In this document: positions 34,605-47,115 of the stretch, piece by piece
Numbering within the stretch: the stretch's first letter is position 1
Layout: each line of letters begins with the position of its first letter
Origin: Hippopus hippopus
Lineage: Eukaryota; Mollusca; Bivalvia; Cardiida; Cardiidae
NCBI GenBank assembly: GCA_946811185.2
Contig: OX328096.1
Span: 21,517,881-21,581,880, forward strand
Length of the DNA stretch: 64,000 nucleotides
Direction: 5' to 3'
The notes under the pieces: generated by a model
Told to the model about the DNA's origin: nothing
Databases searched by the model: none
Seen by the model: only the letters and a program-made list of their open reading frames with translations
Made by a program: the position numbers and the translations under genes

Positions 34605-37600
34605 CTACAAAATAAAGAACATATGTTTGCTTGGATATAAAAGTCAAGCAGAAAATTAAAATATGCTGCAACCTTTCGACCATACAGAGTACATATGCCT
34701 AATGATGGAAATGTGCTTTTGCTGACAAACTTTAACTAGAGAACAAAACTTTAGACTTATCCAAGTTAAAAGCATTTGCAGACGAGAAATCTAATAACCA
34801 GCATTTTTCCTTTTCCCAGGGTGTTTTCAAAAGTCCTTTCCTCAAATCCTTCTGAATTTGGACTGTTGATTCTACCAAAAGAAATAAAATTACTGAAGCT
34901 TTTTTTTTTTTCAAAATCAGTCTAATGGCTTAAATCATTCATATAGGATGAAATAGTACAAACGAGATGAAACTGCACACATGTGCAGGCTGATCTTTGT
35001 CTACGCTTCACAAAATGATTGTTTCCTCAGTCGTTTATCGCAGGATGAGGGTTAACCAGAATTCAAAATAGTCTTCTAAAGTTATGCATGCAGAAGTTAA
35101 ACAACAAAAATGGTTCGGTTTGTTTTTTCGTGCTTCATAAGTCTTATGACTATAACTTGTTCTTTCTTCTGATACTTCTAGAGTTTTTTTTTATTGTTTT
35201 GTTTCTTTTCATTTCCCTGTCTTGCAATTATAGTATCTTCTGAAACTTTAGAGTTGCAAACAAAGTACCGTACTTACTTTACATTACTTTACTGATTAGA
35301 ATCATGTAGATATATCTTGGACTGTAAATGACACAAGGAATATAAGTCTGTAGAGCATTCGGTTCAGTTTTGTTCCTATCTTGCAATACACTTCGAAATG
35401 AGCCATGCTGTGTTAAAAGGGGTTTCAATTTATCTGCAAAAAGTATCGACCCAGGTTACGTAGGACCTAGGTCGAAACTTTTTGCTTTTTATAAGTTTTC
35501 TGTTTGTCAAGGGACCATTTTACTTCATAATTCACTAGGTTGTTAGACAAAATAGATTTTATGGATCTATAATTATGTGATTACTTGTTTGGTATAGTGC
35601 ATCACAGAGATGCATTAAACCCTCTTTTGCCAGAGTATAGCTCAAACCTAATTACAAGAAGTCGTTATCATCAACCAAGACTAACCATCTTGTTAGCAGA
35701 CTGAATCATAATGTTACCGGAATTTATTTTTCCTACATTGTTTCAAGCAGTCTTCTTCTACAGGGATATAAAAACACGTAATTGTTTGGTAAAGGCTTTC
35801 ATCAAATCAAAATCGTCTAACCTTCAGTATGCCACCATAGGAGATTTTTTCTGGATCAAATACCACCCTAACTACCTCGGCGTGACCGGTCATGCCAGTA
35901 CAAACTTCCTTGTATGTGGGATTGGGTGTGTAGCCGCCAGAGTATCCAACCTGCAACGAAAGCCACAAAAATTGACTTCAAAGGCACTTTATGTAATTGA
36001 AAAGGACTTAAAGGTGCATAAAAACAGGTTTAAGGTAACCAGAATCGGAATTCACCAAACTGAAAGTTCTTGAATATTAGACCAAGCATGTTATTTAGAA
36101 TGGTTGGGGGGGAAAAACCCGGATATGAAACTTTAAAAAGAATTAGTGAAAGTGAAAAAAAAAAGAAGAAAAAAAAACCAACTTTATCTCCTTATTACAT
36201 CATGTTTAGCAAAAGTAATCAAATTTTTGCTGAAATTTTTCTCCAACCGGAATCAAACTCACATGTCCCTATAATTAAATGTTCCAGATATACAGTATCA
36301 CAGCTCAGTCTTTTCTACAAAGGTTGGCTGGCAGAGGAAGTATAAATTACTAATTCACTTGAGACTTAACCAGAGGACCAAATGTCAGATTTGTCCAGGA
36401 ATACAGATATTGCAAACGAATTTAGTGCGACTTAAATAATGGAATTTACGTTTGAAAGGATAGAAAACATTTTGGAAAGATGTGACACTGTCCTTTTCCC
36501 TTGTTGTTTTTTATAAGTTATCTTCCTCAGTGTCGTTAACATATGGGATTGTTTGATTAATGCTTAAACCTTCACCACATATTCCCGAGTTTTAACGACC
36601 CTATAATATAAAGCTTTTGAAAATATTGTGGGAAAGGAGAAAATGCTGATTACCAGCAATTTCTCCTTTTCCCGCATCATTTTCTACCCTATCAAAGTCA
36701 GAAATCATCATTTGAGCTATATTCAATTTGTCATTTGAGAACGCTTTCAATTTGGTAGAGTACAAAATTTTGTCATTTGGTAAAAAATTAGACTGCTGAA
36801 AATTAAACATGTTTATTTCATGGTTTCCGGTAGGTTATTGCAAAATACCGGTGAAATATTTTTCAATATTTCATGGTTAGGACCAGTGAAGATACCGATT
36901 TTTATATTCTAACTCTTCAATTGTAGGCGGAAACAGTTGTTCCCGTGCACTAGTTACTTGGGTAAAATGCTCGTGCCTCACAACCAGCCACTCGTGAAAA
37001 TATTACCGATGATGTTCACTCGATGAAATAAATTTCGATCTTTCACCGTAAAAAACAAATATCCTCTATTTATTCTAAAATACCTGTGTAGAATATACGC
37101 CGGAAGCTTGCCAAAACTTCTTTTCAGCTCCCCAGAAACAGCCCATACCTGAAAACAAACAACATACTCGTTTCCTTTTAAAGCAGGTTATAAAGTTTTT
37201 CAAACTACCGAACTAAAAAACAAAAAAATGTTTTTATGAAATTTCATGAGTCAATAATTTGTAATCAACGAAATAAAACAAGAGGGCAATCATGGCCCTG
37301 GATCGCTCACCTGAGTCAATAGGCGAAATTTCACTCCACGTGCATAATTGACCAATTGTCAGGTCAATTGAGCTTAAAATGTGGCCTCTAGAGCGTCCAC
37401 AAGGAATTTCCGTAAGTTGACCTAGTGACCTAGTTTATCAACCCACGTGACCTAATTTAGAACTCATCTGAAAATTTGTCAAGACAAACATTCTGAACAG
37501 TTTTCAAGTTAATTGAGCAATAAACGTGGCCTCTAGAGTGCCCACAAGGTATTTCTTTAATTTGACCTAGTGACCTAGTTTATGACACCAGGTGACCCAA

Positions 37601-40600
37601 TTTAGAACTCATCCGATATTTCATCAAGACAAACATTCTGACCAATATTCAAGTCAATTGAGCAAGAATTGTGGCCTCTAGAGTGCCCACAAGGTATTTC
37701 TTTAATTTGACCTAGTGACCTAGATTATGACCCAAGGTGACCCAATTTAGAACTCATCTGATATTTCATCAAGACAAACATTCTGACCAATTTTCAAGTC
37801 GATTGAGCAAGAAATGTGATCTCTAGAGTGCCCTAAAGGCATTCCTTTAATTTGACCTAGTGACCTAGATTATTGCCCCAGGGGATCCAATTTTGAACTC
37901 ATCCGATATTTCATCAAGACAAACATTTTAATCAATTTTCAAATCAATTGAACAATAAATGTAGGCTCTAGAGTGCCCACAATGTATTTCTTTAATTTGA
38001 CCTAGTGACCTAGTTTATGACCCCAGTTGACCCAAATTCAGATTCATGTGAGATTTTATCAAGACAAACATTTTGACCAATTTTCAAGTCAACTGAGCAA
38101 AAAATGTGGCCCCAAGAGTGCTCACAAGGTATTTCTTTAATTTGACCTAGTGACCTAGTTTATGATCCAAGTTGACCAAAATTCAGACTCATGTGAGATT
38201 TTATCAAGACAAACATTCTGACCAATTTTACACTCAATTGAGCAAAAAATGTGGCTTCTAGAGTGCCCTAAAGGCATTTCTTTAATTTGGACTAGTGACC
38301 TAGTTTATGACCCCACATGTCCCAATTTAGAACCCATCCTAGATTTTATCAAGATAAACAATTTAAACAATTTTCAAATAAATCGAACAATAAATGTGGC
38401 CTCTAGAGTGCCCACAGGGTATTTCTTTAATTTGAGCAGGTGACCTAGTTTATGACCCCAGGTGACTCAATTTCAAACTCATCCGATATTTCATCAAGAC
38501 AAACATTCTGACCAATTTTCAAGTCAATTTAGCAAGAAATGTGGCCTCTAGAGTGCCCTAAAGGCATTTCTTTAATTTGACCTAGTGACCTAGTTTATTA
38601 CCCCAGGTGACCCAATTTAGAACTCATCCGATATTTCATCAAGACAAACATTCTGACCAATTTTCAAGTCAATTGAGCAAGGAATGTGGCCTCTAGAGTG
38701 CCCTACAGCATTTCTTTAATTTGACCTAGTGACCTAGTTTATGACCCCATATGACCCAATTTAGAACTCATCCGATATTTCATCAAGACAAACATTCTGA
38801 CCAATTTTCAAGTCAATTGAGCAAGGAATGTGGCCTCTAGAGTGCCCTAAAGCATTTCTTTAATTTGACCTAGTGACCTAGTTTATGACCCCATATGACC
38901 CAATTTAGAACTCATCCTAGATTTAACAAGACAAACATTTTAATCAAATTTCAAACTCATCCGATATTTCATCAAGACAAACATTCTGACCAATATTCAA
39001 GTCAATTGAGCAAGAAATGTGGCCTCGAAAGTGCCCACAAGGTATTTCTTTAATTTGACCAACATGTAGTGACCTAGTTTACGACCCCAGGTGACCCAAT
39101 TTCAAACTCATCCGATATTTCATCAAGACAAACATTTTAACAAATTTTCAAATCAATTGAACAATAAATGTGGCCTCGAGAGTGCCCACAAGGCATTTTC
39201 TTTAATTTGACCTAGTTACCTAGTTTATTATCCCAGTTGACCCAAATTCAGACTCATGTGAGATTTTATCAAGACAAACATTCTGACCAATTTTCAAGTC
39301 AATTGAGCAAAAAAAGTGATGTGGTCTCTAGAGTGCCCACAGGGTATTTCTTTAATTTGACCTAGTGACCTAGTTTATGACCCCACATGACCCAAATCCA
39401 AACTCATCCGAGATTTTATCAAGACAAACATTCTGACCAAATTTCAGGTCATTTGAGCAATAAATGTGGCCTCTAGAGTGCCCACAAAGTATTTCTTTAA
39501 TTTGACCTAGTGACCTAGTTTATGACCCCAGGAGACCCAATTTCGAACTCACTGAACACGTTGTGCTCAGGTGGGCTAACAAACTTAGAACGGGTTCAAT
39601 ACATACCAAATATCAAAGCTCTACTCCTTCCAGTTTCAGAAAAAAAGAATTTTAAAGTTTTCCTTTTTTGTTCCCATGTTCGAACTTGTGACCCCCGGGG
39701 CTGGCCCAGTTTTGACCCCAGCGGCATCATTTGGACAAACTTGGTAGAGGTCCACTAGGAGATGCTACATACCAAATATCAAAGCTCTACACCTTCCAGT
39801 TTTAGAGAAGAAGAATTTTAAAGTTCTCCTTCTTTGTTCCTATGTTGGAACTTGTCACCCCCGGGGCGGGGCCAGTTTTGACCCCAGGGGATCGTATGAA
39901 CAAAATTAGTAGAGGTCCACTAGGAGATGCTACATGCTAAATATCAAAGTTCCACGCCTTCCAGTTTCAGAGAAGAAGAATTTTCAAGTTTTCCTTTTTT
40001 GTTCCTATGTTCGAACTTGTGACCCTCGGGGCGGGGCCAGTTTTGACCCCAAGGGCATCATATGAACAAACTTGGTAGAGGTCTACTAGGAGATGCTACA
40101 TACCTAATATCAAAGCTCTATGCCTTCTAGTTTCAGAGAAGAAGATTTTCAAAGATTTGCTATTTTTTTCCTTTTTGTTGCCATGGCAACCAGAGTTATG
40201 GGTGGAATTCAATCTCTTGAACAACTTTGGTAGAGCTTTACCCAAGGAACATCCCTGCCAAGTTTCATCACGATTGGCCCAGCGGTTTAGGAGGAGAAGA
40301 TGTTAAAAGAAATTGTGGACGACGAACGACGGACGACGGATATTGGGCGATCACAAAAGCTCACCCTGAGCACTTCGTGCGCAGGTGAGCTAAAAAGCAG
40401 GGAAGTATAAGGGGAAAAAATATTTTCAGTAGAATATACATAACTTTTTAAGGAAATGGTTAGATTTGGCGCCAGATTTTCGCCATGGTTTGTGAAAGTG
40501 TCAGGCTGACCTGTGTCGAAATTTTTTCAGTTGAATGAAAGTTTGGTCGAATGAGAACGTTGTTTGTTTGTTTGTTTGTTTGTTTGTTTATTTGTTTGTT

Positions 40601-40782
40601 TGTATATTTGTTTGTTTAATTTTGATATTTATATGATTTCTGAAAGAGTTCCAAAAATCTTTCAAAAGGTCGTGCGTTAAACTCACCTAGCATTGCAAGC
40701 TCCATATTATCTGGAAACGGGGGAACTGTTAGATTTCCACTTACAGCATGTTTGGACGACACTTCAATGGCTTCTGTTCGAC
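34287..40782 (-). CDS. msrA: peptide-methionine (S)-S-oxide reductase MsrA, 5' exon not found
   Basis: Four exons on the minus strand (40687-40782, 37084-37148, 35822-35950, 34287-34604) join in phase to encode about 200 residues of MsrA. The enzyme reduces methionine-S-sulfoxide in proteins using thioredoxin, repairing oxidised proteins in cytosol or mitochondria. The GCFWGAE catalytic motif, [42 protein letters not shown] and [11 protein letters not shown] are all present, the classical MsrA signature set. The first exon, which would carry the start codon and any targeting peptide, was not recognised upstream. The other exons look intact. Confidence 0.93.
35397..35644 (+). mobile_element. 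MITE family A, core mostly deleted
   Basis: Termini TGAGCCATGCTGTGTTAAAA and GCCAGAGTATAGCTCA are kept. The inner palindrome is reduced to GACCCAGGTTACGTAGGACC. It lies in the last msrA intron. Confidence 0.8.
35822..35950 (-). CDS. msrA: msrA exon: central segment
   Basis: Acceptor GCAG|GTTGG and donor GAAG|GTTAGA bound exactly 43 codons. [19 protein letters not shown] and [17 protein letters not shown] match the conserved core of MsrA. Confidence 0.93.
36363..36792. mobile_element. two adjacent MITE family B copies
   Basis: Copy one has a decayed centre (36470-36490). Copy two has AAATGCTGATTACCAGCAAT and a CATTTGGTAAAAAATTAGA end. A half copy at 34728-34860 shows AAATCTAATAACCAGCATTT. 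All lie in msrA introns. Confidence 0.75.
36820..37075. mobile_element. family D MITE beside the msrA active-site exon
   Basis: It shares TATTACCGATGATGTTCACT then CGATGAAATAA, TTTCACCG and AGGCGGAAACAGTTGTTCCC with the block at 50401-50850. It ends about ten bases from the donor site of the msrA exon at 37084. Confidence 0.7.
37084..37148 (-). CDS. msrA: msrA exon: active-site motif
   Basis: Acceptor TTCAG|GT and donor ACACAG|GTAT bound 21 codons reading [20 protein letters not shown] and one more residue. The Cys of GCFWGAE is the catalytic nucleophile of MsrA. A palindromic element (37001-37073) lies directly beside the donor. Confidence 0.93.
37270..40400. repeat. bivalve-type element with ~145-bp internal tandem repeats
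   Basis: The left end reads ACAAGAGGGCAATCATGGCC then CTGGATCGCTCACCTGAG. The right end reads GGGCGATCACAAAAGCTCAC then GCGCAGGTGAGCTAAAAA, so the termini are loosely inverted (GCTCACCTG / CAGGTGAGC). Between 37.4 and 39.5 kb about 14 units of ~145 bases repeat (GACCTAGTGACCTAGTTTAT, TCATCAAGACAAACATTCTG, TGGCCTCTAGAGTGCC). From 39.5 to 40.2 kb a second unit type repeats (AGAGGTCCACTAGGAGATGC). It fills most of the msrA intron between the N-terminal and active-site exons. The name by family is from memory. Confidence 0.85.
40558..40620. repeat. (TTTG)n microsatellite
   Basis: About 14 TTTG units with two changed units. It sits about 65 bases beyond the donor of the first recognised msrA exon, inside the intron. 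Confidence 0.95.
40687..40782 (-). CDS. msrA: msrA exon: N-terminal segment
   Basis: Acceptor TGTAG|GT and donor CTAG|GTGAGT bound 31 codons reading [19 protein letters not shown], then [12 protein letters not shown]. The H-x-V-x-G-N-x-T-V-x-P-F-P pattern is the usual stretch just before the MsrA active site. It joins the next exon to make [10 protein letters not shown]. It must have an upstream exon, because it starts with two bases of a split codon. Confidence 0.85.
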
Positions 40783-41189
40783 CTACAAAAAAACGTGTAT
40801 TGAAATATGAAAAAAAGACAACGATAGTTCTTAATGCCTAATCTGTGTCAGTATAAAAAGGACTTTTAACAAAGTGTGAATTATACGGTCTAAGGATAAC
40901 GGTATTCATGTGATTCACAAAATGTATTTGATTTTGAAGAGAAAATATTAACTATAACTAAAAGATAGAAATATAAAATAACTATAACACACTTACCATA
41001 GGGTATGTCATAACTACTCGAAACCAAAAGAAAGCCTACTCAACAGATAGAATTTTGAACAATCCTCACATTACGAAAATCAACCTTAAGATCGGATTGA
41101 TGATACCATATGTATTGTAAAAATTGATTCTCTTAATACCATATGGGTGTTGTAAAAATTCATTCCCTTTGCAGACATCAGGTCATGAA

Positions 41190-41330
41190 ATTTTAACCAT
41201 TTACCACACAATCCCGACTTTTGATGCCCTGAAGAAGAAGGACTTTCGCAAAAATTGTGGAAAGAGGAGAAAATGCGGGTGACCAATGTTGGACAAATTT
41301 AAGATTCTGTCGTATGGTAAAAGGTAAAGC
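41190..41330. mobile_element. MITE family B, short copies upstream of msrA
   Basis: TTTAACCATTTACCACACAAT and GTCGTATGGTAAAAGGTAAA bracket a reduced centre (AAAATGCGGGTGACCAAT). A second copy at 42770-42925 carries AAATGCTGGTGACAGCATTT. Confidence 0.7.
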
Positions 41331-42379
41331 GATAAGTATCGAAACTAAAACATTATATGAAAGAGCGTTTGCAAAAAGTGTGAATTTGCAAGACACGGTT
41401 ATGGAATCATTAACGTAAGTCTGCTGGAGTACGGAGCACAGATCAACCGATCAAACTGAGCACGATAGACGGAAAAAGCTATGTACCTTAGCATTTGTCT
41501 GTCAGAATTCCACCATTTTTTACGTGCGGAGTATCAAAACAAAAAAACACGCGATTTCAAGGCATGTCCAATGGGAACAAAACTGCATTTCGATAGACTC
41601 CGGCCCCAATCACACTCAGACTAAGTTCACAAAGACCATACTTGATTAAAAAAAACTTGACAAACGCAAAGAAAACGGGACGAAATTTATAAAAAAAAAA
41701 AAACCCAGTTTTTAATTTGGTTTTACGTCTGTACTACGACCCTTATAGGATGTCACTGCGTCTGGCACATCCTTGCTAAGTTTTGTCGCGCTCTTATTCA
41801 AGCACACACCACGTCCTTTGTTGTTGTTACTACGTTCTTACTAAGACTCGAGACAAATTGCACCACGCACTCACTGTGTGTGTACAACGTTTTTACTGCG
41901 CCCTTTGTGATTTTATGAAATTCGAGTCAGCATTGTACAAGTTTTCTTGAGAAAAAATGCAATCAGTCACGTCCACACCAGGTTTGTCAAAGACGACCTT
42001 ATTTGATTCGTTCCCCGTTTGTGCTAAGTCAGTACCGTCCCGCCACGTCCTTAGTCTTTACTGCATCGTAATTCGATCACGTCCTCGCTACGTTTTTTAG
42101 ACATATTCAAAATTCGCTCATGACCGTCGAAAAAAAATGTATCGCGTTTGACCTGTAAAAAAATGCATTGACGTAGTTGGAATTTGGTCAAGTGTGACTA
42201 GGGTTTAACAAAGTGAATTAAAAATGTAAACTTGATGATTACGGTAGAACAGTCTGAGCTATATGCCTTTTCTCTGGATTTGGTGACAAAGGTGACGTTT
42301 TCAGAAGTTGAAGATTCTGATTGTGCAGAAAGTACGGCCTGAACTTGGATCTACGCCATCTACACTTCATTTTAAACTG

Positions 42380-42642
42380 TATAAGTCATGCTCTAGGAAA
42401 GGGTTTAACGTATCTGCAAACAGTATCAACCCATGTCAGCCTGTGCAGTCCGCACAGGCTGACATGAGCAAAAACTGTTTGTTATCCTTAAATTTCTGCA
42501 TATTCAAGGACCATGGTACTTCAGGGTTCAGTCCGTTATTAGAAAAAAAATATTTTTATGTATCCCTAATTATATGATGACTTGCTTGGTATAATGCATC
42601 ACAAAGATGCATTAAACCCCCATTTTGCCAGAGCATGGCTCA
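42380..42642 (+). mobile_element. MITE family A copy
   Basis: Termini ATAAGTCATGCTCTAGGAAA and CCAGAGCATGGCTCAT, core CAGCCTGTGCAGTCCGCACA with compensating changes in both arms. Confidence 0.85.
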
Positions 42643-43934
42643 TATACATATGGTCAGAATGTCTGTTCATTTGAACTGGGAACTATTTTGAGATCACGAA
42701 AAAACCTATATTAATCAATTTAGCAGCGAAAGAAATACGGTGGCGCTTTATAACAAGACAAAGTTCTAGTCTGATAAAATTTAAGACATTTGCAGTTAAC
42801 ATATAAAAAAGAGGGCTCAAATGACGGGAGTTTGTGTTTTAAAAAACATAACAATTGTGGGAAAATGGAGAAAATGCTGGTGACAGCATTTTCTCCTTTT
42901 TCCCACAATGGTGTCGAAAACACTTTTTCCCCAGAGCTGCCTTTCTCTTACCTGCGTATGCACGAAATTTGCTTGCACAGTTAATGTACGCAAGCTTTAA
43001 GTCTAAAAATAAGTTTCACTAAACTGCATAACTTTACGATGTGAGTAAATACGAGCGTATTTGCATTACTTTACATCAGCTCAAAAGCTCGGATCGTATG
43101 TTTTTGTCTATACAATCCCAAATCAGTAATTTTCACAAATCTACGCATTTTATAGAAACGCCGCCCAGGTTCCATATTCACCAATCAATCTTAAGAACAA
43201 TCTTTGTCTTATTCTCAAAGATTTTCAAACCTTAAAAGTAAGACTTCAGACTGGCTAAAGCAAATGTTTAGGCCAATTAGAAGTTGTGTTACTTTCAAAT
43301 GCAGAAATTCTGGAGAATAAGACTGAGAACGTTCTTAAGAATGGTTGGTATATAAGTACGGACCCTGCAGATGAATGTTTGATAAAAGGGTGAAACTAAA
43401 AAAAAAGATCTATGAATGGATCAAGGATTACCAGGAAGAGCTTGTTCAAGCGTCGGCAGAGATGTAGGTCTTTGAGCTTTTTTAGCCATTTCAGCGAGTC
43501 TTGTTTCTGAAAATAGTCCAGATATAGCCTTGGCAACCACTCAAAATGTTTGGCTGTGTTCGAATACAATGTTGCAAAATAACGAAGATTGCAATTTTCT
43601 TTCAACTGCTTTCCTTGACTTTGCGGTTTGATGACAGCATTTTATGTCACTGTTACAGTCAAGCCCAATTGCTAAGTCTGTAACGTACAGTGCTTGACAA
43701 CCAGGAGTTGCTGGTTAGATTCCTTGGCCCGGATTCATAAACCCTTATTAATAATAATCTTGGACTTATTCTCAAGAATTTTCTAAAAAGTAACGCAATA
43801 TCTGAAAGGCTAAACTAGATCGTTTAGCCCATATCAATCTGGTTTAGCAAATCAGAAATTGCGTTTCTTTCAAAATCCAGAATAAGACTAAGATTGCAGC
43901 TTAATCCTTGAAGTGCTTTTTACATCTATTGATG

Positions 43935-44012
43935 CCTTTGCGGCCAGTGTACATTAAGATCAGACTGCACAAAACGAGCAGTCTGATCTTTGATCTAGAC
44001 TGTCCGCTTTGC
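43935..44012. repeat. hairpin element, family C
   Basis: Arms AAGATCAGACTGCACAAAAC / GAGCAGTCTGATCTTTGATC. Other family C copies are at 47545-47620, 55510-55570, 46688-46745, 60708-60775 and 63005-63070. Weaker relatives that pair less well lie at 6998-7070, 7382-7440, 7703-7770, 8310-8365, 8815-8875 and 34950-35025. Confidence 0.8.
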
Positions 44013-44094
44013 TCAAATACTAGTGACAAAAGCAACCTAGAAATTGCACGTATTTGGGTCTTCTTTTAGATTGAAAATATCTGTTGAGTTTGTA

Positions 44095-44315
44095 TTCTAC
44101 CCAAGGACTGATGATAGTCATTTTGACTAGAGTCATTTCTCTCTCGCCGCTGAATATTGATTCCGTGATGTGGAAATGCAGCCAGTGGCTTTGGAAGAAT
44201 ATTATGTGGAGCACTGGTAAAAGAAGCGCCCCAAAAGCGAGGAAATGTGCTATGGCCGCCTCAGTGCAACTGTATAATGTTGAAAATGACTTAAAACACC
44301 GAAGAAATAAAAGTC
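44095..44315 (+). mobile_element. diverged SINE fragment
   Basis: Only the body is recognisable: GAAATGCAGCCAGTGGCTTT, AGAATATTATGTGGAGCACTG and a decayed tail GAAAATGACTTAAAACACC. Confidence 0.55.
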
Positions 44316-44495
44316 TGTTACAGCATACAATCCGCGATGTTATCCCTTAATTCCAGGTGGCACAGACTGAAACAATATTTCGTCCGCCTTACTAAGGTAC
44401 AAAAATTGACGACGACCACTAAAATTGGATCTTCTGAAAACAAATCTGGATTTTTCAATATCGCCCGACAAAGATGTCAATGAAATTAGGGAATG

Positions 44496-44733
44496 GCGCC
44501 ATGAAAAAAAAGGGTTTAGTTCATCTCCGTGATGATTGATACAAAGCAAGCTGTCGCATAAAATTGATCCATTTTGTCTAAAAACCCAACTAAATCATGA
44601 GGTAAAATGCCTGTTTGACATGCAGAAAATTTACCAATAGCAGAAAGTTTCGACCAAGGTCAGCCTGCGCGCACTGTGACAAGGTTTGATACTTTTCGCC
44701 ATGGCAATACACCACCTTTTGGCAGAGCATGAC
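44496..44733 (-). mobile_element. MITE family A, decayed
   Basis: Left GGGTTTAGTTCATCTCCGTG, half core GGTCAGCCTGCGCGCACTG and right end GCAGAGCATGACTCAC. Confidence 0.75.
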
Positions 44734-44910
44734 TCACTTCTATCTGGTCACAAAATGTCCGATTTTTACAAAAAGGCTTAGAGTGTGTTCTGTATAGAGT
44801 CGTTTAAACTTGGGAATGTAGGGTAAAGGGTTAAATGTATCTATCCCTTGTTACTCAATAACGGCTAATCCGTGACTAATCGTGCTAGGAATTTTACAGC
44901 TAAAAAAAAA

Positions 44911-45151
44911 TGAGCTATGCATCTCCGTGATACGTGATGCCATGCAAGTCTTCACATTATAATGGATCCATGAAGTGCATTTTGTCTAACAACCGACTGA
45001 ATGATGCAGTTAGCCGGTCCTTGGACATGCAGAAAATTGATCAATAGGGAAAAGTTTCGGCCCAGGTCAGCCTGCGCGGACTGCACAGGCTGACCTGAGC
45101 CGATACTTTTCGCAGATGCATTAAGCCCCCTTTTCACAGAGTATGGCTGAA
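44911..45151 (-). mobile_element. MITE family A copy
   Basis: Left ATGAGCTATGCATCTCCGTG, core GTCAGCCTGCGCGGACTGCA and right end CACAGAGTATGGCTGA. Confidence 0.8.
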
Positions 45152-46007
45152 ATTTTGGGAGGGAAAAAGTAGGACATTCTTCATGTTTTCTACATGCATT
45201 TCTATCTAGTTCTTGGTTTTCAAACAATCTTTAAAGGAGAATTACAATGATCAGTTTTTATCAAGATGTTTTTTTTTTCAAAAACATTGCGATAACGAAA
45301 TCCGGTTGTATACTGCTTTAAGACTGACAACTCATTGTTTGAGTGTTTTCAAATATGGTTACCGGCTAGCCTGCTAGAAACTTCAGATACACTTTTGATC
45401 ATGTTCTTCAGATAAGAATTAACAGCTCCACTCTACAAACAACTCAAATGCGCTTAACGAAATAAAGCGATGCAAGACGTAAATATAAATGGTTCATAAG
45501 AAAGTACATGCAATATAATACAACGTACCGCACTGATGAAATCTTGGCTTCTCTTGCTAGACTACCACGTGATAGCACTTAACACATTGCGTTGTAAACA
45601 GATGGCGTTTTTCGTCTGGCAGACCAGTTTTGAAAACATTGTGGCAAAAGGAAAAGAAGATCAACCTTTAACGTGCAATGTTTTCTTTTTCGACAAGAAT
45701 GTTCAAACGTATAGATCAATAGTCCCTAATTCACTCTGATTATAGATACAAGCAGACTTCTAGATCTATGTTTGCAAAGTCGTTCGAAGCAAAATAGTTT
45801 AAAGGAGTTATGGGTTTAAGTACGTGCAATCAATAGGTATGCGCGTTTTCTATCTAGAGTTAACTTCCCTGTAATGACGCAACACTGAATAAACGGTGTT
45901 AGGTGATTTAGATACTCGATAAGATCGCCAAACAACTCTTTCGCAGACGATACGATTTTAGACTTGTCCAAATTCATAGCAGTTGCAGACGCCAAATAAC
46001 AAATAAA

Positions 46008-46243
46008 CCCTTAACCCTTTACCAAACAATCCCTGGTTTTTACGACCCTGAGATAGAAGCCTTTTGAAAACATGGTGGGAAAAGGAGAAAATGCTGGTAA
46101 CCAGCATTTTCTCCTTTTCGCACAATGTTTTCTACCCTGCTCGAAACAAATTCAGTTTTTGAGTTACGTTTATTTTGTCATCTGCAAGTGCTTTCAATTT
46201 GGACCAGTCTAAAATTTTGTCGTTTGGTAAAGAGTTAAGCTGC
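46008..46243. mobile_element. MITE family B, complete copy
   Basis: Ends TTAACCCTTTACCAAACAAT and TCGTTTGGTAAAGAGTTAA with centre AAATGCTGGTAACCAGCATT. It sits beside the 158-base palindrome at 46262. Confidence 0.88.
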
Positions 46244-46261
46244 TAAATAAAGTATATAGAG

Positions 46262-46419
46262 TTTATTTTATCAGCTTGTGGTTAATATGGGGAAATATTT
46301 GCCGAAAAAGGGAAAGGTATGCGAAAATAACGAGTGCCGTAAGGCACGAGTTATTTTCGCGGACCTTTCCCTTTTGAGGCAAATATTTCCCCATATTAAC
46401 CACAAGCTGATGAAATAAA
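46262..46419. repeat. near-perfect 158-base palindrome
   Basis: The arms of about 72 bases (left ATCAGCTTGTGGTTAATATG, right its reverse complement) are almost identical, with a very short centre at GTGCCGTAAGGCAC. It could extrude as a cruciform, or fold as a long hairpin if transcribed. No protein signal. Confidence 0.9.
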
Positions 46420-46904
46420 TTATATATTATATTTCCTCTGATTATTTTGTCAACGAATGCCACTTTTAAAACTTAAAAACTTAAAAAACTTAAAAAAGTA
46501 GTTCCAGATTTTCGGCAGGAGGAAAATATTCACTGTGACGGGGAAATAATTCCCCCCAGCTTAATTTACGACATTTCTTTACCCATAACATTTCTAAAAA
46601 TAGACACATGAAATATAATATACGAAAATATCCACCCAATAGTATTGCGATTTCAAAGTTGATTTCACCGGAAAGCAAATACTGTATCGGACAGTGTAGA
46701 TTAAAGATCAGACTGCACGTTTTGTGCACTCTGATGTTAGTTAAAACATATATTATTGATTAATAACTTACAATATGGTATGGTCGAGTCTAAAGTTGTG
46801 TTGTCTAGTAAAGAGTTAACAAGTTCGTATAGTTTTGATTTATACATTCCAATAGATCTGTCTAGTCATTGCGACAAGATTCAGTCCTCTTTCACAGCTG
46901 AGAA

Positions 46905-47115
46905 GGTGTTTTACGTCGCTTTCAACATCATATCAATTATATCACGGCGACAGCTCTCTTATTCGTTTATTTCCTTGGTTTCATCAGCACTAGGCTGGGG
47001 CTCTGAAGCGTCTTGCGCAAGTACACTCCGACGAAAAACCTAGTGCTTCGAGTGAGGATCGAAGCGGAACCTCCAAGCTATGAAATCTACCCTTTACCAC
47101 TGAGCCACACCTACA
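46905..47115 (-). mobile_element. second SINE family, minus strand
   Basis: The minus strand shows a tRNA-like head (GTGGCTCAGTGGTAAAGGG, then GCTTCGATCCTCACTCG), the body TGCGCAAGACGCTTCAGAGC and the end TGTTGAAAGCGACGTAAAAC. The same body occurs at 3825-4035. It is interrupted and followed by scraps of the first family (46860-46905, 47125-47200, 47385-47470). Confidence 0.65.

Noticed and set aside
40997..41030. Candidate first exon of msrA ending at a good donor (TATG|GTAAGT)
   Set aside because: The phase would fit, but the frame has a stop upstream and no ATG between that stop and the donor, and the residues do not resemble MsrA N-termini.
42950..43010. Candidate msrA 5' exon with donor CGCAG|GTAAGA
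   Set aside because: The donor is good, but no ATG or open frame was found. It could at most be a non-coding exon.
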